From NCBI RefSeq assembly GCF_014873145.1, contig NZ_JADBEK010000001.1, forward strand, positions 2,852,001 to 2,916,000: DNA of 64,000 nt, written 5' to 3'. Position 1 is the first letter of the stretch. Each line of letters begins with the position of its first letter. This document shows, piece by piece, positions 17,922-26,909 of this stretch. This DNA is from Nonomuraea angiospora. Lineage in GTDB: Bacteria; Actinomycetota; Actinomycetes; Streptosporangiales; Streptosporangiaceae. A model generated the notes under the pieces. It searched no databases, had not been told where the DNA came from, and worked only from the letters and a program-made list of their open reading frames with translations. The position numbers and the translations under genes were made by a program.

Positions 17922-19891
17922 ACCCCTCCACGTCAACCACTCCCGAAGCCGCTCCGGAGCCGGTCCCGTCCGGCGCTCCCGGTGGCGGCGGGCCGCTGCC
18001 GCCGGTGACCCCGGAGGTGGTCGCCGCCGCCGTCGAGAGCCTGACGTCGCGGCTGCGCAAGAAGCTGGACGCGGCGATCGAACAGTACGCCGCCCTGCCC
18101 GTCACGGCCGTCGGCGAGGGCGTCCGGATCGCCTGCGGCGAGGACGCGGTCGTCACGCTCTCCCCGGGACCGTCCGGGGTGATCGCCGACGGCGACCAGG
18201 CGTCGTGCAGTTGCCTGCTGGCGCCGCGCTGTCTGCATCGTGCGGCCGTATTGAGCGCCTGCCCGATCGGGGACGCGCATCCCGGCGGAGAGGAGGCCGC
18301 CTCCCGCGACTCCTCCGACGCCGAACCCGCACCCGGCGGCACACCTGACAGGGGAGCCAAGGGTGCCGACGGGGCTGAGCCCGTCGGAACTCAGTCGGAC
18401 GAGGCTGAGTCCGTCGGAGCGGCTGAGGCGGAGGGGCCCACGGCGGCGCAGGTCGCGGCGGCGGCCGGGCTGTGGGCTGCCGCCGCGGCCGTGCTGTCCG
18501 CCGGGGTGCCCGCCGCCGGAGCCGTGCCCCAGGCCGAGTTGCTGAGGGCCGCGCACACCGCCCGCCTCGCGGGGCTGCCGGCAGCGGAGGCCGCCGCGCT
18601 GCGGGTGGTGCGGGGCCTGCGTGCCGCCCGCGCCCGCCACGACGGCCACCGCCTCGCCGACCTCGTCTCCGCCCTGCGCGAGCTGCTGCTCACCGCAGGC
18701 CGGCTGGCCGGGGCGGACCCCGACCCGGCGCTGGCCGGCACCGTACGGCGCAACTACCAGCCGGGCGGGAGCCTGAAGGTGTACGGGGTGTTCAGGGAGC
18801 CGGTGATCAGCGCCACCGGGTACGGCGGCGTGGTGACGCACGTCGTCGCGGAGGACGGCCGCTGGTATTCGGTGGCCGACGTCAAGCCGGGCGGATCGGC
18901 CCGTGCCCGGGGAGCCGCCACCGCGCCCGTCGCCATCGGCCCCGCCATGCTGAACCATTTCCAGCTCTCCCGTGCCGGGCTGCTGATCGCCGGCGCCACC
19001 GTCTCCCCGGACGGGCGCCTCGGGGCCGGCAAGGGCGTACGAGCCACCCCCGTCTCGGGCCTGCCGTGGACGGAGGGGCCGATGGCGGCCCTGTTCGCCC
19101 GGCCGCTGGCGGAGGCGGCGGGCGCGCGGCTCTCCGGTCACGCCTGGAGCGAGTCGGACACGGCGGAACAGGCCCGCGAACCGGTCGGCTGCGACCTGGT
19201 CATCGTCGGCGCGGCAGGCGACCACGTGCTGGCCCGCGCGCTGCTTCCCGGGGAGTCTGATTCCGTGGGGGGCTTCGGCCCGTTGATCCGGCTCGTCCCC
19301 GCCGGCCACCATCCCGAGCTGGCCCACGTCGACAACCTGCGGCGTCTCGCCTCCCGCCCGGGCCTGCTCGTACGGGTGGTGGGCCGGGTGGAGCCGGACC
19401 GGGCGGCGACGCTGCTCCCCCTGGCGGTCGGCCCGGTCCCCGGCACCGAGGCGACGTTGCGCCTGCCCCCCGAATGGCAGGGGCACGCCGACCTCGGGTA
19501 CGACCGGCTCCAGGGAGCCCACCTCCCGCCCCAGGACGCCTGCCCGCCGCCCCCGGACGGCGACGAGGTGGACCCGGTGGCCGGCGCGCCGCTCTGGCGG
19601 GTACGCAGGCTGGTCGAGCTGGCCGTGTCCGGCGGGAGGCGGGCGGTGGCCGAGTCGGCCCGCAGCGGAGAGTCGTACGCCCAGCTGCGCACAGCCGGGT
19701 TCCAGGCCGCCGCCGACCTGGTCGCGGGGCTGACCGCCGAGGCGGACCGCCGGAGCCGGGACGTGTTCGGGCGGTTGACGGACACGGGGCCGGACCCGTA
19801 CGCGTGGGCCTGGGTGGCCGCCGCCACCCACCTCGCCGCCACGGAACGGGCCATGATCCACGCCTCCTGGCAGCCCGACGACCCCCTCTGA
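17918..19891 (+). CDS. SWIM zinc-finger protein (YehQ-like)
   Basis: A 657-residue protein starting at GTG 17918, which overlaps the previous stop. Residues 97-107 form a SWIM-type zinc finger, C-x-C-x5-C-x-H (Cys97, Cys99, Cys105, His107), within a strand-rich N-terminal region. SWIM fingers are associated with DNA or protein binding. Residues about 125-180 are an acidic, low-complexity linker rich in Glu, Ala and Gly. The remainder has strand-rich segments of no recognised fold. It is the last gene of the five-gene operon and corresponds to E. coli YehQ. Its role could be nucleic-acid or client recognition for the MoxR/VWA pair, but this is inferred only from the finger and the neighbours. 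Confidence 0.8.
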   Translation: MNPSTSTTPEAAPEPVPSGAPGGGGPLPPVTPEVVAAAVESLTSRLRKKLDAAIEQYAALPVTAVGEGVRIACGEDAVVTLSPGPSGVIADGDQASCSCLLAPRCLHRAAVLSACPIGDAHPGGEEAASRDSSDAEPAPGGTPDRGAKGADGAEPVGTQSDEAESVGAAEAEGPTAAQVAAAAGLWAAAAAVLSAGVPAAGAVPQAELLRAAHTARLAGLPAAEAAALRVVRGLRAARARHDGHRLADLVSALRELLLTAGRLAGADPDPALAGTVRRNYQPGGSLKVYGVFREPVISATGYGGVVTHVVAEDGRWYSVADVKPGGSARARGAATAPVAIGPAMLNHFQLSRAGLLIAGATVSPDGRLGAGKGVRATPVSGLPWTEGPMAALFARPLAEAAGARLSGHAWSESDTAEQAREPVGCDLVIVGAAGDHVLARALLPGESDSVGGFGPLIRLVPAGHHPELAHVDNLRRLASRPGLLVRVVGRVEPDRAATLLPLAVGPVPGTEATLRLPPEWQGHADLGYDRLQGAHLPPQDACPPPPDGDEVDPVAGAPLWRVRRLVELAVSGGRRAVAESARSGESYAQLRTAGFQAAADLVAGLTAEADRRSRDVFGRLTDTGPDPYAWAWVAAATHLAATERAMIHASWQPDDPL

Positions 19892-19902
19892 CCACCCGTC
19901 CC

Positions 19903-19927
19903 GGGGGGCGCGCGCCCGCCGCCCCCC
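19903..19927. terminator. Bidirectional hairpin between convergent genes
   Basis: GGGGGGCG (19903-19910) pairs with CGCCCCCC (19920-19927) across a 9-base loop. It sits between the convergent SWIM gene and the SDR/hydrolase fusion gene, touching the stop codon of the latter. Confidence 0.5.
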
Positions 19928-21732
19928 TACGACGGCACGGCCGGAGGGCTGGGCTCCCGGACCTCCGCCGAGGGGACCCGGATGGCGTGGGCGAGCTCGT
20001 CCGGGTGTGTCAGCTGGGGGTGGTGGCCGGCTCCGGGGACGACCGTCACCGTGGCCCGCGGGAGCGTGTCCAGCAGCATGCGTCCCTCGGCGGTGAGCGG
20101 ATCGTCGGCACCCACGATGACGTGCACGCTCCCCGCGTACCGCCGCAGCTTGGCCCGGAGGTCCGCACGCCGGTCCTCCCGGCCGACCTCGGCCAGGAGC
20201 CGGGCGACGCCGGCGGCGACGCGGCCACGGCGCAGGTCGGCGACGCTGGACTCCAGCGCCCCCGCGTACGCCACGTCCCCGGTGAGCCGCTCCGCCAGCG
20301 CCTCAGGGCGTACCCGGCCCAGATACCAGCGGCTCAGGAGCGCCGACCGCGCGGCGAGACCGGCGCGCGCCTGGAGGAAGAACGGCGACACGAACGTGAG
20401 CCGGTCCACCAGGCCGGGACGGGCGAGCGCGGCCTCCAGTGCGGCCGCCGCCCCCACCGAGTGACCCACGAGGTGGCGGGCGCCGGTCTCGTCCACGAGC
20501 GCGGTCAGCCAGCGCGGCCAGTCCCCGCGCCGTCCCGCGCTCAGCCCCAGCCCGGGCAGGTCCACGACGCGGGCGCGCCCCAGCGCGGCGGCGACCGGGT
20601 CCCAGGTGTCGGCGTTCACCGGCAGGCCGGGCAGCACCACGGTGGGCGCGTCCGGTTCGCCGAGCTCGAAGGTGCGGACCCCGCCGACCACGGTGAACCG
20701 CCGCCGGCCGGCGGGGACGACTCCGAACCGGTGGGCCGCCAGGTGGTCGGCCCAGCGCAGGACGGACGTGGTGACGTCCGGCATGGCCAGGCCGTGCCGG
20801 GCGGCGAAGGCGTCCGCCGGACCCGTGGGGTAGCGGTCGTCCGAGAGGAACGTCAGCGTCTCCGGGTCGGCCTTGGTGAGCGCTCGGGGGAGGCGCCGCA
20901 GGAGGGACACCGGGATCCGCGTACGCGGCGCCCTGACCTGGTAGTGCTCGGCGACGCGAGTGAGCAGATCGGGCAACGCGGGCGTCTCATCGTCGAGCAC
21001 CCAGTACGCGTTCCGCTCGGCGGCCTCGTCCAGCGGCAGCAGGGTCATGAACCGGGCGAGATGGTCGGCCGTGACCACCGGCACGAACGTCGTGGCGCCT
21101 CCCGGCAGCGCCGGCATGGTGCCCTGCCAGATCTCCTTCACGCTCGACGCCAGGCCCAGTTGCTGGTCGGATTCGCCGGTGACGCTGTCACCGATCACGC
21201 TGGACGGGTTGACGATCGACCAGGGGACACCGAGCCGGTCCGCGGTGGCCTGGAACACGGCGTCCGACTCGACCTTGGACGCCTCGTACGCTCCCAGCGC
21301 CTCGTACGTCTCCCGCCGCCGCTCGTCGCTCCAGGGCTCGGGGTCCTGCCCGCCCACCCGGTACCCGGAGACGTGTACGAGGCGGGTCAGCCGGGGCAGC
21401 CGCGCCGCGAAGGCGACGATGGCGCGGACGCTGTCCACGTTGGCGCGGCGGGCCTCGTCCGCCGGCATCCCGAACCGGTAGGCGCCGGCGCAGTTGTAGA
21501 TCTCGGTGACGTCCGCCGCGTCGCCGTGGATCAGCGACGGCGTCTCGAAGTCGACCCGGAGATCGGCCGGGGCCTCGCCGTGCCCGTGCTCCGCCAGCCA
21601 GAGGACGAGCCGCCGGTACGACTCGGCGCTCCGGGTGGCCGCGCTCACCCGTACGCCGGCCTGGCCGAGCGCGAGGATCAGGTGGCGTCCGATGAGACCC
21701 GTCGCCCCGAACACCAGAGCGTGCCGGCTCAT
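19927..21732 (-). CDS. Fusion of NAD(P)-dependent epimerase/reductase (SDR) and alpha/beta-hydrolase
   Basis: A 601-residue two-domain protein. Residues 1 to about 350 are an extended SDR: FGATGLIG at the N terminus, YNCAG, HVSGYR, and the catalytic YEASK. The domain resembles thioester-reductase or fatty-acyl-reductase type SDRs. From about residue 360 an alpha/beta-hydrolase follows: GLPVNADTW oxyanion region, nucleophile elbow GHSVG, acid VGADDP and His in GAGHHPQL. One chain may therefore hydrolyse an acyl or lactone bond and reduce or epimerise the product. Substrate is unknown. It lies 3' of a TetR gene with a four-base overlap and should be controlled by that repressor. The fusion is unlikely to be an artefact because both domains are complete. 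Confidence 0.83.
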   Translation of the reverse strand: MSRHALVFGATGLIGRHLILALGQAGVRVSAATRSAESYRRLVLWLAEHGHGEAPADLRVDFETPSLIHGDAADVTEIYNCAGAYRFGMPADEARRANVDSVRAIVAFAARLPRLTRLVHVSGYRVGGQDPEPWSDERRRETYEALGAYEASKVESDAVFQATADRLGVPWSIVNPSSVIGDSVTGESDQQLGLASSVKEIWQGTMPALPGGATTFVPVVTADHLARFMTLLPLDEAAERNAYWVLDDETPALPDLLTRVAEHYQVRAPRTRIPVSLLRRLPRALTKADPETLTFLSDDRYPTGPADAFAARHGLAMPDVTTSVLRWADHLAAHRFGVVPAGRRRFTVVGGVRTFELGEPDAPTVVLPGLPVNADTWDPVAAALGRARVVDLPGLGLSAGRRGDWPRWLTALVDETGARHLVGHSVGAAAALEAALARPGLVDRLTFVSPFFLQARAGLAARSALLSRWYLGRVRPEALAERLTGDVAYAGALESSVADLRRGRVAAGVARLLAEVGREDRRADLRAKLRRYAGSVHVIVGADDPLTAEGRMLLDTLPRATVTVVPGAGHHPQLTHPDELAHAIRVPSAEVREPSPPAVPS

Positions 21733-22328
21733 GACGACCTCTCCCCCGTCAGAGGCTGGTCCAGCAGCGTGGCGATGACGTCGGCGGCGCAGCGCAGCGG
21801 CTCCGTGGACCGCTGCGCGCGCGACATGATCATCGCCCCTTCGACCGTGCTGACCACGGCCGTCGCCAGCGTACGGGCGGCCGGAGCCGGCCGGCCCTGG
21901 GCGGCGAGGTAGTCGGCCAGGGGGTCGATCCAGGAGCCGAAGGCGTTCGCGCAGGCGTCCCGGAGCCGCTCGCTCTGCGCGCCCATCTCCAGCGTGACCA
22001 CCGAGACCGGGCAGCCGAGCTGGAAGTCGCTGTCCGTGAGCATCCCGCGCAGCACGTCGATCACGCGCCGGACCAGGTCGCCCGGGCTCCCCGGCTCCAG
22101 CGCCGACTCGACCACGAGGGCGCGGAACCGCTCGGCCGCGAGCTCGACCGCCTTCTCCCCGAGCGCCTCCTTCCCCTCGGGGAAGTGGAAGTACAGCGAC
22201 CCTTTGGGGGCGCGGGCGTGCTCCACCACGGTGTTGAGGCCTGTGCCGCTGTAGCCGCGGGCCTGGATCAGTTCGAGCATCGATTCGACCAGCCGTGCGC
22301 TGGTCTGGGCGCCTTTGGTGCCAATCAT
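21729..22328 (-). CDS. TetR/AcrR-family repressor, LmrA/YxaF-like
   Basis: A 199-residue regulator starting at ATG 22328 (MIGTKGAQTSARLV). The N-terminal helix-turn-helix spans about residues 20-60 (YSGTGLNTVVEHARAPKGSLYFHF), and the C-terminal domain has the FQLGCPVSVVTLEMG stretch typical of LmrA/YxaF-like TetR proteins. It overlaps the downstream fusion gene by four bases, so repressor and enzyme are made together. A perfect palindrome lies 11 bases upstream of the start, implying autoregulation. The ligand is unknown; relatives often sense small aromatic compounds. Confidence 0.88.
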   Translation of the reverse strand: MIGTKGAQTSARLVESMLELIQARGYSGTGLNTVVEHARAPKGSLYFHFPEGKEALGEKAVELAAERFRALVVESALEPGSPGDLVRRVIDVLRGMLTDSDFQLGCPVSVVTLEMGAQSERLRDACANAFGSWIDPLADYLAAQGRPAPAARTLATAVVSTVEGAMIMSRAQRSTEPLRCAADVIATLLDQPLTGERSS

Positions 22329-22338
22329 GGCGTCAGAA

Positions 22339-22350
22339 TAGACCGGTCTA
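22339..22350. promoter_or_regulatory. TetR operator candidate
   Basis: TAGACCGGTCTA is a perfect 12-bp palindrome 11 bases upstream of the TetR start. The sequence has the GACC/GGTC core known for LmrA/YxaF-type regulators. Its position would let the repressor block transcription of its own operon. Confidence 0.7.
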
Positions 22351-22435
22351 CCTATTTTTTCCAAACGGCCTGCCCTGCGGCGACCTGGACGCCGACCGGA
22401 GCCGGCGACGGCGGCCCGCTCACCGCATTGATGAC

Positions 22436-22469
22436 CGGGCCGCGCGGCCGGCTCCGGCCGCGCGGCCCG
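22436..22469 (-). terminator. Strong 16-bp hairpin after the emfourin-like gene
   Basis: CGGGCCGCGCGGCCGG (22436-22451) and CCGGCCGCGCGGCCCG (22454-22469) are perfect inverted repeats directly after the stop at 22471. They separate the protease-inhibitor pair from the TetR operon downstream on the same strand. Confidence 0.7.
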
Positions 22470-22470
22470 A

Positions 22471-22755
22471 TCAGGCGGACGGGCGCAGCAGCACGGCCAG
22501 CGGGTCCGCCGCCTTCGACGAAGGGTCGTCGGAGACCGTGTAGACCCGTCCCGCGCCGTTGCCGACGGTGATCCGGTACGTCATCAGGTCGGCGCCCACC
22601 TCCGAGGACCCGCCCTCGGCCGTGGCGGCGTCGATGGCGGACAGCGCCTCGTACACCCTGGCGGCCTGCGGCTCGGGGAGGTCGTCGGTGTCGTACTCGC
22701 CGACGGCCTCCTCGATGCCGGCGAAGCCGCCGGTTCTCTCGATCTTCACACGCAT
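22471..22755 (-). CDS. Emfourin-like M4 protease inhibitor
   Basis: A 94-residue protein starting at ATG 22755 ([14 protein letters not shown]). Its length, the [13 protein letters not shown] opening, the [12 protein letters not shown] helix and the MTYRITV strand match emfourin, the protealysin-associated inhibitor family. Emfourins block M4 metalloproteases and are usually encoded beside their protease. Here the gene follows an M4-like gene with a 56-base gap on the same strand, which supports that pairing. It has no signal peptide, so it should act inside the cell, perhaps protecting the producer before the enzyme leaves or limiting an intracellular protease. Confidence 0.82.
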   Translation of the reverse strand: MRVKIERTGGFAGIEEAVGEYDTDDLPEPQAARVYEALSAIDAATAEGGSSEVGADLMTYRITVGNGAGRVYTVSDDPSSKAADPLAVLLRPSA

Positions 22756-22811
22756 GTCTGACTCCCCCTGCCGTACCGCACGATACGGCGAGGTTCTCGC
22801 CGGGCTCGTGG

Positions 22812-24281
22812 TTACTTGAACGCCTTCTTCAGCGCGCTCAGTTGCGAGGCGAGGATGTCGTCGTCGTGCAGCTCGCCCTTGGCCGTCAGCTTGTCGGCGC
22901 CGATCACCTGGAACTCCGGCAGCTGCATGGTGCCGCAGCAGCCCGAACGGTCCTGCACCGCGCGCAGGCTGGCCGACGCCGCGTCGGCGGGCTTGACGTT
23001 GGTGATGTCCTTGGCGGTCTTGCCGTCGCCGGTGTAGTCGGCGTTCCTGAAGTCCATCTCGCCGGAGAGCATCTCGGAGAACGGCGTGGGCGACGTCACC
23101 ACCTCGCGGAAGGCGAACCGGTTGCGGATGAAGGTCCGGTAGATGTTGGGATCGCCTTGGGCGGCCGAGACCTGCAGCATCTGGTTGACGACGTCCGTGT
23201 AGGTGGCCTTGGTCGCGGGCGCCTTCACGATCGCCTTGAACAGCAGCTCGCACAGCTGGTTCGCGACCTCCATGAGGATCACGGTGGGGCTCTTGAGCGC
23301 GCCCTGCCTGGTGCGTTCGAAGGCGTAGATGTCGGCGAGCACGTCGTAGATGCCGCCGGTGAACACCTGCGAGATCGCGTGCACCTCGTTGCTGACCTCG
23401 CTCAGCTTGAGGTCGTTGTCGGCGTTGCGCAGCCCGAACGGCCGGCCGAGCGCCTGCCCGAACTGCTCGGCGATGGCAGACAGGAACGACTTGGCGTGCA
23501 GGTTGGCCTTGGTGAGCGCGACGAGCGCCTCGGCCTGGTCCGGTTGCGCCAGCGTCAGGAAGATCGCGGTCAGGTCGCCGAACGACTCGTGCAGGCCGCC
23601 GGTCTGCGGCGGGTTGTCCGCGGCGAGCCAGCCCGGCTTGAGCCCGTCGAGGACCGCGTGGCCGGTCTCGTGCGCGACGATGTCCAGCGAGCGGCAGGTG
23701 AAGACCTGCTGCGTGGTGCCGGTCGGGGTGAAGAAGAGGAACTTCAGCGCCTTGGCCGTCCTGGTGTAGAAGGCGTTGGCCCCGACCGCGGCGTGCGGGA
23801 AGACGGTGAGCCGGTCGAGGTTCCCGCCGGTGTTCCACGCGAACGGGATGGGCGTGCCGCCGTTGTGGCGCTCGTACATCGTCAGCGTCTCCCGGACGAC
23901 CGCGTACGTGTGCGAGCAGTCGAACTCCGGCGAGTTGGGGACGAAGATGAAGTCGCCGTTGACGCTGCGCGCCACGGGCGTGATGCCGGGCAGCTGGGTG
24001 ACGATCCGGGCGTCGGTGGGCCCGCTGAGCACCGGGCTGGGGATGAAGATCGGCCTGACGCCCAGCTCGGCGACGGTGGGGTCCTGCTTGTAGATGAGAA
24101 TGCGGGGCCCGACGATCGGCGGGATCGGGATGGGGACCGGAGCCGGGGCCGCCCGCTGAACGGGCGCCGGCTCGACCGTGAACGGCGGCTGCAGCAGCAG
24201 CTTCGTCGTGTCGGCCACGGCCGTCCCGGTGACCGCGCGGCCTTCGGGCACGCTCTTCTCCCGCATTTCCTGAATGATCAT
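22812..24281 (-). CDS. Divergent M4-like (gluzincin) metalloprotease
   Basis: A 489-residue protein with the zinc motif HETGH (His204, Glu205, His208) and a third ligand in the HESFGDL motif (Glu232), the arrangement of M4-type gluzincins. No signal peptide or typical M4 propeptide is seen; the N terminus instead has a Pro-rich segment (residues about 35-60). The gap between HExxH and the third ligand is slightly longer than in thermolysin, so this is a distant member. The C-terminal 200 residues are helical as in M4 enzymes. The neighbouring emfourin-like inhibitor strongly suggests a functional protease. How it is exported, if at all, is unclear. Confidence 0.78.
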   Translation of the reverse strand: MIIQEMREKSVPEGRAVTGTAVADTTKLLLQPPFTVEPAPVQRAAPAPVPIPIPPIVGPRILIYKQDPTVAELGVRPIFIPSPVLSGPTDARIVTQLPGITPVARSVNGDFIFVPNSPEFDCSHTYAVVRETLTMYERHNGGTPIPFAWNTGGNLDRLTVFPHAAVGANAFYTRTAKALKFLFFTPTGTTQQVFTCRSLDIVAHETGHAVLDGLKPGWLAADNPPQTGGLHESFGDLTAIFLTLAQPDQAEALVALTKANLHAKSFLSAIAEQFGQALGRPFGLRNADNDLKLSEVSNEVHAISQVFTGGIYDVLADIYAFERTRQGALKSPTVILMEVANQLCELLFKAIVKAPATKATYTDVVNQMLQVSAAQGDPNIYRTFIRNRFAFREVVTSPTPFSEMLSGEMDFRNADYTGDGKTAKDITNVKPADAASASLRAVQDRSGCCGTMQLPEFQVIGADKLTAKGELHDDDILASQLSALKKAFK

Positions 24282-24398
24282 CTGATCTCCACTCCCCGTA
24301 TCTCGGGCGCGGCGATAATTTGGACGCGCCTATCAGGTCGTGCCCGGCCTTGGATAATCGGGCGCACATGGGAAACCAAAGGTTCGATCGGACCCCTG

Positions 24399-24746
24399 TC
24401 AGGGCGTCCGGAGCACGGGTGGGCGGTGCTTGACCAGGCCCGGCCGCGCGGTGGAAGGCGGCCACCTGCAGGTCGCCGCGCAGCTGGGCGTCGAGCGGCT
24501 CGTCCATGAGCAGCGTCTCGGGGGCGCCGGCCGGCAGCCTGGCCAGGCTGACCCGGCGGCGCATCCCGCCGGACAGCTCGCGCGGGTAGTGCCGCTCGAA
24601 CCCATCCAGGCCGACCTTCTCGATGAGCTCGGCCGCGCGGGCACGCCGCCGATCTCCAGGTCGAAGTCGCGCAGCGCCGCGATGCCGACGTCGCCCTTGA
24701 CGAACTGCTTGCCCAGCCCGCTCACCTTGATCGCCGGACCGCGCAT
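24399..24746 (-). pseudogene. ABC transporter ATPase remnant (nitrate/sulfonate/taurine type)
   Basis: Leftward from 24746 the start is intact ([28 protein letters not shown]). The frame then jumps straight to [25 protein letters not shown], the ABC signature and following segment. The whole Walker A region (about 80 residues) is missing and there is a frame change. A shortened Walker B ([11 protein letters not shown]) and scrambled tail follow. The protein cannot bind ATP normally, so this is a decayed gene. No permease partner remains nearby. Confidence 0.8.
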
Positions 24747-25073
24747 CCCGCGCCCGCCATCCGGGCTCCCGCGCTCACCAACCGGGCGGCCCAGGCCGGG
24801 CCCAGCGCGCCCGAACCGCAGGCCAAGAGCCGCCCACCAGCACCTGGCCAGCGTCGGTCACTACGTGCGACTCGGTGAAGAGACCTCGGGGTGCTGCCAG
24901 CCTGCGGAGACAGGCGACAGCGGTAATGTCCGGCATCTTCATCGCCCTCCAGAACGCGACACCCGACCGTCAGCCCTTCCCAGGAATTGAGTAACCCTTA
25001 CTCATGTGGCGGCGGCAACTGGCACTGAGGATGAGCCCATCGATCAGCCAACGCGGACAGATAGGGAGCTCAC
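24747..25073. other. Intergenic region, no gene seen
   Basis: About 330 bases between the ABC remnant and the Tat-exported protein. No coding frame with recognisable similarity was found. The right end holds the ribosome site (AGGGAG, 25063-25068) and presumably the promoter of the next gene. Confidence 0.5.
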
Positions 25074-25667
25074 GTGACCAGTTCCGATCATGACGGTGGC
25101 CTGACCCGGCGATCACTCTTGGGCAAGGCGATTGGTCTAGGCGCGGCAGCCACCCTCGCCGTCACCACCCTTTCAGCCGCTCCCGCCCACGCATGGACCG
25201 GCCCGCTACAGCACCCCTGGGACTACTGCAGGTGGTGTGCCGCGCTGGTCAACACGTCATGGTTCAACCACGGGTGCCCTGGAGACGGGCAGCATTGGAA
25301 GATCGGGTGGACGTTCCAACTCCCGTACACCGAGAGCACGATCCCCACCGGAACGCCCAACGATCAACCGGACTGGCGCCACTGCGACGGGTGCCTGACC
25401 CTTTATTTCGCCGGGTACAACCCGGCCGGAGTATGCCGCGGCAAAAACGGCGGGCCACATACACATAACGGTCTCTACGGCGGAAAGAACTACATCCTCC
25501 CCCACGATCTCACGAATACCGCCGGAACCCAGCCGGACTGGCGCTTCTGCACCAAGTGCAACGTGCTGTTCTACGATGGCTCGTCCTTCAAGGGCGCATG
25601 TGCAGCAGGAGGCGGTCACACCTCGCAAGGCTTCAACTTTGATATACCCGTCTACACCTACTACTAG
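25074..25667 (+). CDS. Tat-exported protein with three Cys2-Cys-His repeats
   Basis: A 197-residue protein starting at GTG with a ribosome site 5 bases upstream. A twin-arginine signal (TRRSLLGKAIGLGAAATL) ends with an AHA cleavage motif near residue 40. The mature part has three repeats of about 50 residues, each with CxxC, then a Cys 12-13 residues later, then a His: Cys52/55/68/His74, Cys104/107/121/His129 and Cys159/162/176/His182. Repeats 2 and 3 share QPDWR before CxxC. The pattern suggests metal- or disulfide-stabilised modules, and Tat export fits folding before secretion. I recognise similar repeats in secreted actinobacterial proteins but no assigned function. Confidence 0.72.
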   Translation: MTSSDHDGGLTRRSLLGKAIGLGAAATLAVTTLSAAPAHAWTGPLQHPWDYCRWCAALVNTSWFNHGCPGDGQHWKIGWTFQLPYTESTIPTGTPNDQPDWRHCDGCLTLYFAGYNPAGVCRGKNGGPHTHNGLYGGKNYILPHDLTNTAGTQPDWRFCTKCNVLFYDGSSFKGACAAGGGHTSQGFNFDIPVYTYY

Positions 25668-26015
25668 CCTCGATCCGGCACGGGGAATGCCCCCAGCCAG
25701 GCAAGGCTGCCCGCAAAGGGCGCCGGTCAAGCCCACTGCCAACGCGCCGGGAAACCGCATGGCGGAACCCCGTGAGGTCGTCCCGAAAATGGAATTCTGC
25801 AGGACGGCTGGCCATCAACTGGCGGAGTCGGGCCGGTTCCGACAGCGACGGCCAGGTCCTCGCGTCGCCCTACAAATGGGTCCGCAACATCCAAGCAACC
25901 TCAATCACCAGCTCTCACTCCAATCGCTGTTGAACGTCATGAGAGTGTCAGTGCTTGGCGACAGAATCTGCGAGTAGCTGATCGTGGCCAACGCGTCCAA
26001 GAAGGAGCCGTTCCT
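25668..26015. other. Intergenic region, no gene seen
   Basis: About 350 bases between the Tat-exported protein and the phosphotransferase gene. Base composition drops relative to the flanks. No recognisable product was found on either strand. The right end has the ribosome site AAGGAG (26002-26007) of the next gene. Confidence 0.45.
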
Positions 26016-26909
26016 GTGCCGAGCGACCTCATGGAGATTGCTATACGCGAGTTTCGCGTGGTCGCGGAGCGGCGTAAGGAGGGAGCCGAGTCCCGGTCCG
26101 GTGCCGCGGTCCATGCCGTGCGGACGGTCGATGGCGATGCCGCGTACCTCAAGGCCACTCCAGCCGCGTTGGGTGCGCAGGCACTGGCGGCCGCGCGGCG
26201 AGAGCTGCGGTTCTACCAGGACCTCGCACCGGTTGTCCCCGTGCGCACCCCCCGACTCCTCGACTTTCTGGACACCGAGAGAGGTGTAGCCGTACTGCTG
26301 ACGGCCGCAGGCCGGCCCCAAGGCAGCGCGTCCTGGACTCCGGACATGTGGACCAAACTGGGCGAAGACCTCGCCGCCCTCCACTGCATGCCGCTGCCAA
26401 CGGCCGACGGCTGGAACCGGCCCGATGCCTTGCTCGATGCCCTGGATTCCCCTGACCTCTTCGAGGTCACCGCTTTCTGGGCGACCACGCTCCCGCAGCT
26501 CGGCGATCTCCTCACCCGCCGTGCCGAACTCCGGGAAGAGATCACTGCGCTGGCGCCGGCCTTCATCCATGGAGACTGCCACACCGACAACATCGTGCTC
26601 TCGGCAAGCGCGCTCACCTTCTGTGACTGGCAGTCGACCGGAGCCGGTCGGCCCGTCTGCGACCTGGCCTTCCTCAGTGTGCGCACAACCCCCTCGGGCA
26701 CGGTCGTCCCCCGGGCGTTCATGGACGCCTATCTGCATCATCGTCTCTGCGACCGCCGCGTTCTGGAACGCGCCCTGCTTGCGGAAGAGCTCGCCGTCTT
26801 CGTCTTCCTCTGGCCGCCTTACGCGTCATTCAACAGCACGGAAGGGATCGCTCGAGTTCACGCGAGAGCGCGCGAACTCGCAGACCGGTACCTCGGCGGT
26901 GCCCGCTGA
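26016..26909 (+). CDS. Aminoglycoside phosphotransferase (APH)-family protein
   Basis: A 297-residue kinase-like protein starting at GTG 26016, with AAGGAG 8 bases upstream. Catalytic-loop motif HGDCHTDNIV (Brenner's motif, His-x-Asp and Asn) and the metal-binding CDWQ are present, the signature of the APH/choline-kinase superfamily. It should transfer the ATP gamma-phosphate to a small hydroxylated substrate. Divergence from known resistance enzymes is large, so an antibiotic target cannot be claimed. It stands alone, with no obvious partner in the flanking genes. Confidence 0.85.
   Translation: MPSDLMEIAIREFRVVAERRKEGAESRSGAAVHAVRTVDGDAAYLKATPAALGAQALAAARRELRFYQDLAPVVPVRTPRLLDFLDTERGVAVLLTAAGRPQGSASWTPDMWTKLGEDLAALHCMPLPTADGWNRPDALLDALDSPDLFEVTAFWATTLPQLGDLLTRRAELREEITALAPAFIHGDCHTDNIVLSASALTFCDWQSTGAGRPVCDLAFLSVRTTPSGTVVPRAFMDAYLHHRLCDRRVLERALLAEELAVFVFLWPPYASFNSTEGIARVHARARELADRYLGGAR

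Noticed and set aside
14277..17936. Long minus-strand frame opposite the DUF5682-VWA gene
   Set aside because: It is a shadow of the plus-strand gene; the plus strand has the VWA MIDAS and DUF5682 motifs.
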